A stretch of 64,000 nucleotides of DNA from Roseateles asaccharophilus (GTDB lineage Bacteria; Pseudomonadota; Gammaproteobacteria; Burkholderiales; Burkholderiaceae_C): contig NZ_SNXE01000014.1 in NCBI RefSeq assembly GCF_004362405.1, forward strand, positions 1 through 64,000. The letters are read 5' to 3'. Below, in pieces: positions 24,847-33,114 of this stretch. The notes under the pieces were generated by a model that saw only the letters and a list, made by a program, of their open reading frames with translations, searched no databases and was not told where the DNA came from. The number at the start of each line of letters is the position of its first letter. Positions within the stretch are counted from its first letter, which is position 1. Made by a program: the position numbers and the translations under genes.

Positions 24847-25629
24847 TCAGACGCGACGGCGCGCGCGCAAGCCCAGTGCGACCAGACCCAGGGCCATCAG
24901 CGCGTAGCTGCCCGGCTCGGGAACGGCCGAGACCTGCACCTCCAGCAGCGGGCGCAAGGACTGGGTGGCGAACTCGCTGCTGCGAATGTCCACACCATTG
25001 GTGCCCGAGACAAAAGGTTGCAGCAGCCAGCCGTGGTTGGCCAACTGGCCCGACTGCATCTGCTGCAGCGAGGCCGTGACATCCAGGCTGAGCCAGCCGG
25101 TCGCGACATTGCCGCTGCTGTTATTCGAGCCCACGCTGACCAGGGCGTTGGCTGCGGCCTCAACACCATTGGTCTGCACGCCATTGGCCATGCTGTTCCA
25201 GGTGACCGTGCCTTGCTGCCAGGTCTGCAGCATCTGATGCAGGCTGAAGCCGCTGCCGGTATCAAAGACGTTCAGCTTGAGCGTGGCCGAGACGATCTTG
25301 TCCGTGGACTTGATCTGCTGGGCGCCGGTGCCAAAGAGGCTGTCGAAGCGGATCAGGCCCTGGTTGGGCTTGTTGCCCGGGCTGCCGTCGTCGCCATCGA
25401 CGCTCAGAAAGTCCACGCCGCCGAAATTGCGGCCGCGCGAGTCACCGCTGCTGCTCTGACCCGCGCCGGTGGCGGTCTCGTTGCTGCGGATCATGGTGTC
25501 CTGGGTGCCGGCATAGCCATTGAGGCCTTGCTGGAAGCTCAGGGTCTGCTGCGGCACATTGGCCTGGGCATACAGGGGCGCCAGCAAGGCCAGGGCGCTC
25601 AGGGCTTTGGAAGCAGAGGTGAGTTTCAT
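24847..25629 (-). CDS. PEP-CTERM protein with DNRLRE-type domain
   Basis: This about 260-residue exported protein has an N-terminal signal (KALSALALLAPLYAQA), a beta-rich domain of the DNRLRE type (GTQDTMIRSNETATGAGQ, LKLNVFDTGSGFSLHQML, VTWNS, and GWLSLDVTASLQ), and a C-terminal sorting tag VPEPGSYALMALGLVALG followed by RARRR. PEP-CTERM tags are cut and anchored by an exosortase, here not in the window. Candidate starts lie at 25641 and 25629; neither has a clear ribosome site, and I prefer MKLTSASK for a normal signal peptide. Confidence 0.85.
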   Translation of the reverse strand: MKLTSASKALSALALLAPLYAQANVPQQTLSFQQGLNGYAGTQDTMIRSNETATGAGQSSSGDSRGRNFGGVDFLSVDGDDGSPGNKPNQGLIRFDSLFGTGAQQIKSTDKIVSATLKLNVFDTGSGFSLHQMLQTWQQGTVTWNSMANGVQTNGVEAAANALVSVGSNNSSGNVATGWLSLDVTASLQQMQSGQLANHGWLLQPFVSGTNGVDIRSSEFATQSLRPLLEVQVSAVPEPGSYALMALGLVALGLRARRRV

Positions 25630-25650
25630 GGTGATTGGCATGGAAGAGAT

Positions 25651-26235
25651 TCAGAACGGCTTGCGGCGACGCGCCACAAAGCCCACGGCGGCCAGGCCGG
25701 CCAGCATCAGGGCATAGGTGCCGGGCTCGGGCACGGCCACGGTGATGCGGAAGGTGTCACCGACCTGCTGGCCGGACAGGTCCAGGGTCCAGTCACGGGC
25801 ACCCACGCTGGCCAGAGGGTTGCCGATGTAGAACTCAGTGGTGAGTCCAGGCTCGCTGAACTTGGCCCAGAGGCGGTCGACACCATGGCCGCTTTGCGCC
25901 ACGGCCTGGAAGCCGTCGGTGGCCAGGCTGCCGGCGGGCAGGGCAAAACGCGCGCCGTCCAGGCGCAGGCTCACGCCCTCGAAGCCCAGGCCGCTGAGGT
26001 TGCGCACCAGGGCGTTGAAGCTCAGGGCGCCCGGGGCCAGATCTTGCGCCTCGATGGCAAAGCTCAGGCTCACCTGGCTGCGCTGGGCAAAGTCGAGGTC
26101 AAAGCCCAGCAGGCCGGGGCTGGAGAGGTCGGCAACGGTCACGCCGGTGCCGGTGGCGCCCAGATACTGGGCGGCCTGGGCTTGGGCGCCCAGGCCCAGC
26201 AGGGCGGCGCAGATCAGGGTCTTGCTGAATTTCAT
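25651..26235 (-). CDS. PEP-CTERM sorting-domain protein
   Basis: This 194-residue exported protein has a signal peptide (MKFSKTLICAALLGLGAQAQA), a beta-rich body without a recognised domain, and a C-terminal VPEPGTYALMLAGLAAVGFVARRRKPF, the exosortase tag with PEP motif, hydrophobic helix and basic end. It lies 47 bases after the PhoX-like gene and just before the other PEP-CTERM gene in the same direction, so the three may be cotranscribed. Its role is unknown. Confidence 0.85.
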   Translation of the reverse strand: MKFSKTLICAALLGLGAQAQAAQYLGATGTGVTVADLSSPGLLGFDLDFAQRSQVSLSFAIEAQDLAPGALSFNALVRNLSGLGFEGVSLRLDGARFALPAGSLATDGFQAVAQSGHGVDRLWAKFSEPGLTTEFYIGNPLASVGARDWTLDLSGQQVGDTFRITVAVPEPGTYALMLAGLAAVGFVARRRKPF

Positions 26236-26282
26236 GACGGGATTCCTTGCAGACTGAGGGCGATGCGACGAGGGGGCGGGGC

Positions 26283-27785
26283 TCAGAACGGGCCCTTGGC
26301 CCAGGGGCCGCTGATCGCGAAGGTGATGCCGGGCGTCTGGATATTGACGAAGAGGTAGCGCCCCGTGGGGTCGAAACAGGCGCCGCAGAATTCGGCGCTG
26401 CGGCGATCGCCGGCCAGGCTGCTGAGCTTGCCCGCGGCACTGAGCTGGGCAGCGCTGAGGTTGACGTTGTTCTTGGCAAAGATGAAGGTCTCGCCCTCGG
26501 CACTCAGGCCCATGAGACGGGTGCCGAAGCCATAGCCGTCGGTAGCACCGCCGCCGTCCTCGCAGATCACGATGCCGCCGCGCGGGCTGACGCAGAGGTT
26601 GTCGCCGTTGTCGCCCGAGAGCTCGGAGCCGCTGGCAAAGATGCACAGCATCTCCTGGCTGGCCAGGTCCAGCTCCCAGATGGCGCCGCGGCTGACCGGA
26701 CCGCCCGCGGTGTCCATCACATAGACCTTGCCGGCGTGGTACCAGATGCCTTCGCCCCGGTTCATGCGCAGCGCGCCCTGGGCCCAGCCCTGCACAAAGG
26801 GACCGGCGCAATTGCTGATGGTCGAGCCGTTGACGGCCACGGCCGTGCCGCGGTCCTGATCGGGGTTGGCAATGTCCACCCACTCCAGCTCATAGGTCTG
26901 GTCCAGCTCGGCCGGAGCGATATTGACGTTGTTCTGTCCCTTGACCTTGGCCATCTGCAGCTTGCCGCCCTGGGCCAAGCTGCCCAGTCGACCCGGCAGC
27001 ACATCGGGGATGTAGCGGTAGAAGCCCGATTTGCCGGACAGGTCTTCGGTCAGATAGGCAATGCCCGAGGCGGGGTCGATGGCCACCGCCTCATGGCCGA
27101 AGCGGCCCATGCCCACGATGGGCTGGCCGGTGGTCTGGCTGGGGTCGGCCGCGCACTCGAACACATAGCCGTGCTTCTTGCCCTGGGTGCTGACGCTGTC
27201 GGAGCTGACTTCCTCGCAGCTCAGCCAGGTGCCCCAGGGGGTGGGGCCGCCGGCGCAGTTGGTCCGGGTGCCGCCCAGATTGGCGTCGGTACGGATCCAG
27301 TTGCCGTCGCGGAAGACCAGATTGGTGGTGCCGCCGTTGAAGTAGCTGCTGCCGGACATGCCGGTGTCGTAGACGGCGGGGGCGCCGAAGTAGCTGGCGT
27401 CGGGGCCGGTCGAGACCTCGTGATTGCGGATCAGGACCAGCTCGGTGCTGCGGCCGACGCGGCGGCTCTGCACCACGGCCATGCCGTCGTGGGCGCGCGG
27501 CGTGGGCTTGCCATTGCTCATGGCGTCGCCGGACCAGCCATAGCTCTTGTAGCTGAAGCCCGCGGGCAGCTGCAGCAGCGGCAGGCCGGTGCTCAGGTCA
27601 TTGACCGGGGCGATGGGGCCATAGGGGCCCAGCACCAGGGACGAGGTGCCGGCGGCATGGGCCTGCCGGGCCTGCAGGGCGCCCAAGCTGGCGACAAAGG
27701 GCAGGGCTGCCGCGGCTGAGGCGCTGCGCAGCAGGCCGCGACGCGAGGGGGAAAAGTCTTTGAGAGGGGCAAGGGGCTGGCTCAT
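26283..27785 (-). CDS. PhoX/DUF839-family phosphatase-like protein, Tat-exported
   Basis: This 500-residue protein has a Tat signal (S14-R15-R16-G-L-L, then a hydrophobic stretch ending AHA) and the DUF839 six-bladed propeller of PhoX: LPAGFSYKSYGWSGDAM, RAHDGMAVV, LIRNHEVS, NCAGGPTPWGTWLSCEE, GRFGHEAVAIDPASG, YLTEDLSGKSGFYRY and CEDGGGATDG. PhoX enzymes are calcium/iron-dependent alkaline phosphatases of the periplasm or cell surface; the C of SCEE, E and H residues needed for the metal cluster appear present. GGAG sits six bases before ATG 27785. The exact substrate is not shown. Confidence 0.9.
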   Translation of the reverse strand: MSQPLAPLKDFSPSRRGLLRSASAAAALPFVASLGALQARQAHAAGTSSLVLGPYGPIAPVNDLSTGLPLLQLPAGFSYKSYGWSGDAMSNGKPTPRAHDGMAVVQSRRVGRSTELVLIRNHEVSTGPDASYFGAPAVYDTGMSGSSYFNGGTTNLVFRDGNWIRTDANLGGTRTNCAGGPTPWGTWLSCEEVSSDSVSTQGKKHGYVFECAADPSQTTGQPIVGMGRFGHEAVAIDPASGIAYLTEDLSGKSGFYRYIPDVLPGRLGSLAQGGKLQMAKVKGQNNVNIAPAELDQTYELEWVDIANPDQDRGTAVAVNGSTISNCAGPFVQGWAQGALRMNRGEGIWYHAGKVYVMDTAGGPVSRGAIWELDLASQEMLCIFASGSELSGDNGDNLCVSPRGGIVICEDGGGATDGYGFGTRLMGLSAEGETFIFAKNNVNLSAAQLSAAGKLSSLAGDRRSAEFCGACFDPTGRYLFVNIQTPGITFAISGPWAKGPF

Positions 27786-27924
27786 GGTCACTCCACAGAT
27801 GGCGGGCCGCTGCGATTTCCGCAGCACGCCTGCATTCTCTGGAGCGCCGATGTCGGCCTCGTGGAGCCAACCCTGCCGTTTGGACTACGCGCCTGGCGGC
27901 CGCCGAGCCCGGCCCGCCCCCGAC

Positions 27925-28512
27925 TCAGAAGGGGTTGAAGCTCTTCTCGCGCCGGTAGTGCACATAGCCCAGGCTGACGCCCGCACGCAGGCCCACGCCC
28001 AGGCGTATGGGCGCCAGGGTGATGTTGTCCAGGCGCTGGTAGTTGATGCCCGCCCCGCCGACGTAGTAGGCACTGCCATCCACGGCCGGAAAGCGCTGGT
28101 AGATGGCGGCGCTATTGGGCAGTCGGTAGACCAGGGTGAAGACCTTGGAGGCATTGGCGCCGGCATCGAAGCCTATGGACGGACCGGCCCAGAACACGCG
28201 GGCACCGCCACCGCCCTTCATCACCAGCTGGCCCTCGCCATAGCGCAGGCCTATGGTCAGGGCCGCGCTGGCCTCCTCGCCCTTGATATAGGCGTTGGGA
28301 CGCCCCTGTTCCTTGAAGGCCTTCTCGATCACCTTGGCCAGACCTTCGGTGGTGTTGCCGAAGAAGTCCGTGGCAGCCTTGAGGATGGACTCTTCGTCAT
28401 AGGTGTTCTTGCCGTCTTCCTTGGCCTGCAGCCCCAGCGGCGCGAGTCCCAGACCCGCGGCGCCCAGGCGCAGCAGCAGCTCGCGTCGATCGGGGTGGGC
28501 GTTCTCATTCAT
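27925..28512 (-). CDS. DUF1134-family exported protein
   Basis: This 195-residue protein has the DUF1134 features: SILKAATDFFGNTTEGLAKVIEKAF, GQLVMKGGGGARVFWAGPSIGFDAGANASKVFTLVY, QRFPAVDGSAYYVGGAGINYQ and IRLGVGLRAGVSLGYVHY. The N-terminus (RRELLLRLGAAGLGLAPLGLQA) looks like a signal or Tat-like leader. Role unknown; relatives are thought to be periplasmic. AGGAG lies nine bases before the ATG. It is divergent from the small helical protein gene at 28754. Confidence 0.85.
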   Translation of the reverse strand: MNENAHPDRRELLLRLGAAGLGLAPLGLQAKEDGKNTYDEESILKAATDFFGNTTEGLAKVIEKAFKEQGRPNAYIKGEEASAALTIGLRYGEGQLVMKGGGGARVFWAGPSIGFDAGANASKVFTLVYRLPNSAAIYQRFPAVDGSAYYVGGAGINYQRLDNITLAPIRLGVGLRAGVSLGYVHYRREKSFNPF

Positions 28513-28753
28513 GACATGGCTCCTGGCGCTGCACGGTAGTTCACGGATTTTGACCGCAAGCGGCAGGCGCATGCCGCCCACCCTCGCCCCAAGGTAACAA
28601 AGAGAAAACCAGGCTCCCGCCCCACCCACCAAAGGGTGAAGCCCCTGTGGCTCGATGCCAGCTGCCCCTACACTCGGGCCAGACTCACCGGCGCAGCCCC
28701 AGGCGCGACAGCCGGATACCCCAGCCTCACATCTCGACGCCCCTCATTCACCC

Positions 28754-29206
28754 ATGACGAACAAGAAGGACAGCGATCTGCCCCGTCTGGCCCTGGCCCT
28801 GGAATATGTGGACATGGGTGCGGCGCTGTATCTGGCGGGCGGCAGCGACCACGCAGCCCGCCTGCTGGCCGCCGCTGCGGAGCGCCTGCTGGGCGACCTC
28901 TGCCGTATGCTGGGCGAGCAGGAGCCCGGTGACGAGCTGCAGGGCCTGCTGCAGCGCTTGGCCGAACGCTACGCCGCGCCGCGCCACGAGGTCTCGGGGC
29001 ATGTGCAAGCCCGTCAAGGCCATGCGGCCTTGAGCCGGGCCGGCGAACTCAGCGGCCTGGCCCACGACAAGGCACGGCAGGAAACCGAGGCCTTTCTGCG
29101 CGCCTGCTTCTATCTGCTGGAATCCATAGGCCTGGAGGGTGCCGCCCCCATGCGCCTGCGGGATGCCATCGAGCTGAGCACCATCTACGCCCACGAAGAC
29201 TTCTGA
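28754..29206 (+). CDS. Hypothetical helical protein
   Basis: This 150-residue protein is almost wholly helical and soluble, with no signal peptide. The N-terminus (LALALEYVDMGAALYLAGGSDHAARLLAAAAERLLG) recalls a group of unassigned proteobacterial proteins with a similar AALxLAGAAEEiLG stretch, and the C-terminus ends in a DAIELSTIYAHEDF motif. ATG 28754 fits that homology, though no ribosome site is visible. A TACACT -10-like box at 28669-28674 may belong to its promoter. Function is unknown. Confidence 0.7.
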   Translation: MTNKKDSDLPRLALALEYVDMGAALYLAGGSDHAARLLAAAAERLLGDLCRMLGEQEPGDELQGLLQRLAERYAAPRHEVSGHVQARQGHAALSRAGELSGLAHDKARQETEAFLRACFYLLESIGLEGAAPMRLRDAIELSTIYAHEDF

Positions 29207-29213
29207 GCGCGTC

Positions 29214-29252
29214 CCGCGCCGCGCTGCGGGGCTCCCGCGCGCCGCGGCGCGG
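29214..29252. terminator. Large GC hairpin, candidate terminator without T-run
   Basis: Perfect 10-base arms (29214-29223 and 29243-29252, CCGCGCCGCG / CGCGGCGCGG) enclose an inner 5-base-pair stem, GCGGG-gct-CCCGC. It lies between two plus-strand genes. There is no T-run, so termination is a guess; a processing or stability structure is also possible. Confidence 0.35.
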
Positions 29253-29286
29253 TGCTAGCATCAGGGCGCGCCACCGGGAGATCGCC

Positions 29287-29658
29287 ATCAGCACCGAACG
29301 CCGTCAATTCGCCCGCGTCGCCTTTGACGCCAAGGCCCATCTGACCACCACCAGCGAGCGGCTGGCCGTCAGGGTGATTGATCTTTCCCTGAAGGGCGCG
29401 CTCCTGCAGCTGCCCGAGCGCGCCTCGCTCAAACCGGGTGATCCCTGCCTGCTCTCGGTGGAACTGGCCGAGCTGGAAGCCGGCATCTCCATGGCCGGCG
29501 AGGTGGCGCATATGGAGCTGGACGGCAAGCGCGTGGGCATGCTGTGCCGCAGCATCGACATCGAGAGCATCACCCATCTGCGGCGCCTGCTGGAGATCAA
29601 TCTGGGTGACGCGCATCTGCTGGAGCGGGAGCTCAAGGCCTTGATCGCTTCAAACTAG
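29287..29658 (+). CDS. PilZ-domain protein with apparent AUC start codon
   Basis: The frame encodes a complete PilZ domain of about 123 residues: STERRQFARV at 2-11, with R6-x3-R10, and D32-L-S34-L-K-G37, the two c-di-GMP contact motifs, then the barrel strands (LSVELAELEAGISMAGEVAHMEL) and a helical tail. The first canonical start codon is GTG 29374, inside the domain after the RxxxR motif, which cannot be right. GGGAG ends six bases before an ATC at 29287 that stands where relatives have ATG followed by STERR. An AUC start is therefore the best reading. An error or mutation of ATG is the alternative. Confidence 0.75.
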   Translation: MSTERRQFARVAFDAKAHLTTTSERLAVRVIDLSLKGALLQLPERASLKPGDPCLLSVELAELEAGISMAGEVAHMELDGKRVGMLCRSIDIESITHLRRLLEINLGDAHLLERELKALIASN

Positions 29659-29719
29659 GGGCAGGTCTTGCCCCAGGTTCGACCTTAGGCCGAACGGACT
29701 ACAAAAACTCCTCCCGGAA

Positions 29720-29747
29720 CATCGAAGCTTCATGTAAGCCTTCGATG
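29720..29747 (+). repeat. Hairpin/inverted repeat upstream of glpQ
   Basis: CATCGAAG (29720-29727) and CTTCGATG (29740-29747) are perfect complements, and the stem extends inward (CTT / AAG) past one bulged base. It ends about 30 bases before the glpQ ATG. It could be an operator or a leader hairpin. Confidence 0.5.
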
Positions 29748-29776
29748 ATTCCTGACAACACTCAGGAGGAGTCCTC

Positions 29777-31012
29777 ATGCAACGTACCCTGACCCTGCCG
29801 GCACTGGCAGCCGCACTGCTGCTGTCTGCCGCGGCGCCCGCCGCCCTGGCCTGGAATACCCTGGACGGCAAGGCGCCGCTGATCATCGCCCACCGCGGCG
29901 CCTCGGGCCTTTTGCCCGAGCACACGCTGGAGGCCTATGCCAAGGCCATCGAGCTGGGCGCCAACTACATCGAGCCCGACCTGGTCATGACCAAGGACGG
30001 CGTGCTGGTGGCCCGCCACGAACCCACCATCGGTGCCACCACCAATGTGGCCAGCATCGCCGCCTTTGCCGACCGCAAGAGAATCAAGACCGTGGACGGG
30101 GTCACCAGCAGCGACTGGTATGTCGAAGACTTCACCCTGGCCGAACTCAAGACCCTGCGCGCGGTGCAGCCCCGTGCCAACCGCCCGCAGCAGTACAACG
30201 GTCAGTTCCAGGTTCCCACGCTGGACGAGGTGATCGCCCTGGCCAAGCAAAAGAGCCTGGAGACCGGCCGCACCATCGGCATCTATCCCGAGCTCAAGCA
30301 CTCCACCTATATGCAGGGCGTGTCCCAGGGCCTAGGCTTCTCCAAGACCTACTTCGAGGACAAGCTGGTCTCCACCCTGCACGCCGCCTATGGCAATGAC
30401 CGCAATGCGCCGGTCTTCATCCAGAGCTTCGAGGTGGGCAATCTGCAGTACCTCAACACACGCACCGACATCAAGCTGGTGCAGCTGGTGGATGCCGATG
30501 ACGTGAAGCCCGACGGCTCCCTGTCCCTGGCCGCTCCTTATGACCAACCCGCCGATGTGAAGGCCAATGGCGGCCTGCTGAGCTTTGCAGACCTGGTGAG
30601 CAATGTTGGCTTGTCCTTCGTCAAGACCTATGCCGACGGCATTGGCCCCTGGAAGCCCTATCTGCTCAAGACCGTGGCCGATGGCGTGGACCGCAACGGC
30701 GACGGCGTGGTCAACGGCAAGGACCGCCTGGTGGTCGGCAGCACCGGTGTGATCGAGGCCGCCCACAAGAACGGCCTCTTCGTCCACACCTGGACCATGC
30801 GTGATGACGGCGGCCTGCTGGGCTTTTCCGATGGCAAGTCCGAGATCGAGGCCTATCTGAAGCTGGGCGTGGACGGTGTCTTCACCGACTTCACCGCCAC
30901 CGGCGTGGCCGCCCTGGCCGCCGTGCCCGAGCCCGAGACCTATGCCCTGATGACGGCCGGCCTGGCCCTGCTCTGGGCGGCCAAGCGCCGCCGCGAACAG
31001 GACAAGAAGTAA
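29777..31012 (+). CDS. glpQ: Glycerophosphodiester phosphodiesterase with PEP-CTERM tail
   Basis: This 411-residue exported enzyme cleaves glycerophosphodiesters to glycerol-3-phosphate and an alcohol. Signal peptide about 1-25. The GDPD barrel has the catalytic H39-R40 (IIAHRGASGLLPEHTLEAY), metal ligands E66 and D68 (YIEPDLVMTKDG) and H81 (ARHEP). The length and inserts resemble the periplasmic GlpQ type. The last about 29 residues are a PEP-CTERM tag (VPEPETYALMTAGLALL followed by AAKRRR), so the enzyme is probably anchored at the surface by an exosortase. A strong AGGAGGAG lies before the ATG. Confidence 0.93.
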   Translation: MQRTLTLPALAAALLLSAAAPAALAWNTLDGKAPLIIAHRGASGLLPEHTLEAYAKAIELGANYIEPDLVMTKDGVLVARHEPTIGATTNVASIAAFADRKRIKTVDGVTSSDWYVEDFTLAELKTLRAVQPRANRPQQYNGQFQVPTLDEVIALAKQKSLETGRTIGIYPELKHSTYMQGVSQGLGFSKTYFEDKLVSTLHAAYGNDRNAPVFIQSFEVGNLQYLNTRTDIKLVQLVDADDVKPDGSLSLAAPYDQPADVKANGGLLSFADLVSNVGLSFVKTYADGIGPWKPYLLKTVADGVDRNGDGVVNGKDRLVVGSTGVIEAAHKNGLFVHTWTMRDDGGLLGFSDGKSEIEAYLKLGVDGVFTDFTATGVAALAAVPEPETYALMTAGLALLWAAKRRREQDKK

Positions 31013-31025
31013 GCCGCTGCCGGCC

Positions 31026-31874
31026 TCAGGCCAGCAGAAAGTTCCGCAGGACGGCGTAAGCCTCCTGCGGCTTATCGCGCCAGGTGCCGTGACCGGCGCC
31101 CTGCACGCAGGCGAAATGGCGCCAGCGCTCGGGCAGGGCAGCGGCGATCTCGCGCGCGTCCTCGATGGGGCAGACAGGATCCTGGTCGCCCGTCAGCACC
31201 AGCACCGGGCAGGCCGCACGCGCCAGGCCCGGCAGCAGGTCCAGGCCCTGCTTCTCATGCGCCACGAAGTGCAGCAGGATTTCGGTGCGCGCCAGGGTGC
31301 GCTCACCGGCCTGCGGATCCAGCGGCGGCTGGGTGTTGTAGAGGCTGCGGCAGCGGCTCCAGTAGGCCGCCCAGGTCTGCGGGTCGGGCCGGCTCCAGAA
31401 GGCCTCGGCCGCGGCGCGGGCCTCGGGGCCACCCAGCCGACCAAACCAGTCCAGCTTGCGCTCCAGCCCCATATGGTGGGAGGTGCTGGAGAGGATGACC
31501 TTGGCCGCATGTCCGGGGTGGCGGGCGATGTAGCGCTGGGCCACAAAGCCGCCAAAACTCTGGCCCAGCACGATGGGCTTCTCGATGCCCAGGGCATCGC
31601 TGAGGCGCACGATGTCGTCGGCCCAGGTGTCCAGGGTCCATTCCTCGCTCGGGCGGGCATCGCTGCGGCCATGGCCGCGGTGGTCGTAGTAGACGATCTG
31701 GGCGATGTCGGCCAGGGCGTCAAAGCCGGGCTTGAAGGCGCTGTGGTCAAAACCCGGGCCGCCATGCATGCAGATCAGGGTGGGCTTCTCGCGCATCCGC
31801 ACCCCGTCGGGCACCAGGCCCGGCCCCTGCACATCCACAAAGAGGCGCACACCGCCGCCGATATCAATCCTCAT
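31026..31874 (-). CDS. Alpha/beta hydrolase, proline-iminopeptidase-like
   Basis: This 282-residue soluble hydrolase has the oxyanion motif MHGGPGFDHS near residue 37, the nucleophile elbow G-Q-S106-F-G-G, the acid in TGDQDPVCP and the base in GAGHGTW. HGGPG and the DHRGHGRSD strand are shared with proline iminopeptidases and related esterases, but substrate cannot be told. GGAG lies before ATG 31874. It converges with glpQ with only 13 bases between the stops, and is divergent from the histidine kinase operon. Confidence 0.88.
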   Translation of the reverse strand: MRIDIGGGVRLFVDVQGPGLVPDGVRMREKPTLICMHGGPGFDHSAFKPGFDALADIAQIVYYDHRGHGRSDARPSEEWTLDTWADDIVRLSDALGIEKPIVLGQSFGGFVAQRYIARHPGHAAKVILSSTSHHMGLERKLDWFGRLGGPEARAAAEAFWSRPDPQTWAAYWSRCRSLYNTQPPLDPQAGERTLARTEILLHFVAHEKQGLDLLPGLARAACPVLVLTGDQDPVCPIEDAREIAAALPERWRHFACVQGAGHGTWRDKPQEAYAVLRNFLLA

Positions 31875-32007
31875 TTCCCAGACTCCTGCTGACCAGCCGG
31901 CAAGTATCGGCCAGACCGGGTTGCCCGCAGACGGGTTTCGTCGCCCTGTAAACCGGGTCCGTCGCATGCCCCACCCCGCAACGGTCCGGCACGCGAGAAT
32001 CCGCGCC

Positions 32008-33114
32008 ATGCCACCCTCCTCCCGCCTGGCCCTGGTGCAGATCTTCAATCTGCGGACCATCGCCCTCGTCTTCTACCTCTGCCTGGGCATGGCCCTGTCG
32101 CGCGCCCTGGGCTGGTATGTGCCCGGGGCCCCGCTGTCGGAGTGGCTGTACACGACCGTGCGCTTCACCCGCCAAAGCCTGATCACCGGCATGAGCCTGC
32201 TGGCGGCCGTGGCCCTGGTGGAGGCCTGGCTGGCCCGGCCGGGCGCCTCGCCGGGCCGGCACGCCCTGCTGCGCGCCCTGGCCCTGTTTCTGGGGGCCGC
32301 GTTCGGCACGGTCGCCCGCCATCTGCTGGTGCGCCTGAGCGAGGGCAATGTGCACTGGAAATGGGGCTGGGCCCTCTCCACCTGCCTGCTCTGGACCCTG
32401 CTGGGCGGCGTGGCCTACAGCCTCTGGCAGGCCGCCCGCGCCGAGCGCCTGGCCCGCCAGCAGCTGCAAGAGGCCGCCCGCAGCCAGGAGGCCCTGCAAG
32501 CCCAGCAGCTGCAGGCCCAGCTCTCAGCCCTGAATGCGCAGATCGAGCCCCACTTCCTCTTCAACACCCTGGCCAATGTGAAGCGCCTGTACGAGACCGC
32601 GCCCGAACGCGGCCGCGACATGCTGCTGAGCCTGATCGCCTATCTGCGTGCAGCCCTGCCCAGCATGCGCCGCGGCGAGTCCACCCTGGGCCAGGAGCTG
32701 GAGCTGGTGCGCAACTACCTGAGCATCCTGCAGATGCGCATGGGCGCGCGCCTGCGCTTCGAGATCGAGGCCGAGCCCCAGCTGATGGACACCAGCCTGC
32801 CACCCATGGTCCTGCCCACCCTGGTGGAAAACGCGATCAAGCACGGGCTCTCGCCCCTGCCCGAGGGCGGCACCATCCACATCCGGGCACGCCACCACGA
32901 GGCTGGCCTGCTGCTGGAGGTCCATGACAACGGCCAGGGCTTTGCCGCCAGCGGCGGCTCGGGCGTCGGGCTGGCCAACACCCGGGCGAGGCTGGCGGCC
33001 CTGTTCGGCGACCGCGCCAGCCTGGAGCTGGAGGCCGCCCAGCCACGCGGCGTGGTGGCGCGCCTGCGCCTGCCTCTGCCGGCGCCCAAGCCCGTGAGCG
33101 GGGCCGCGACATGA
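32008..33114 (+). CDS. LytS-family sensor histidine kinase
   Basis: This 368-residue inner-membrane kinase has four hydrophobic segments in the first about 145 residues, a coiled coil (about 148-175) and a His_kinase domain with the phospho-acceptor H182 in IEPHFLFNTLAN. The ATPase part has N275 in LVENAIKHG and the DNGQGF and GVGLANTRARL glycine boxes. All elements needed for activity are visible. It overlaps the next gene by ATGA, and a LytTR regulator gene completes the operon. No extracellular sensing domain is present, so the membrane region itself may sense the signal. Confidence 0.93.
   Translation: MPPSSRLALVQIFNLRTIALVFYLCLGMALSRALGWYVPGAPLSEWLYTTVRFTRQSLITGMSLLAAVALVEAWLARPGASPGRHALLRALALFLGAAFGTVARHLLVRLSEGNVHWKWGWALSTCLLWTLLGGVAYSLWQAARAERLARQQLQEAARSQEALQAQQLQAQLSALNAQIEPHFLFNTLANVKRLYETAPERGRDMLLSLIAYLRAALPSMRRGESTLGQELELVRNYLSILQMRMGARLRFEIEAEPQLMDTSLPPMVLPTLVENAIKHGLSPLPEGGTIHIRARHHEAGLLLEVHDNGQGFAASGGSGVGLANTRARLAALFGDRASLELEAAQPRGVVARLRLPLPAPKPVSGAAT

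Noticed and set aside
29720..29760. A third copy of the GCTTCAT tandem-repeat promoter in front of glpQ
   Set aside because: GCTTCAT occurs once, but the second unit is shifted and differs, and a -10 at the required spacing would put the transcript start inside the ribosome site. The palindrome explains the sequence better.
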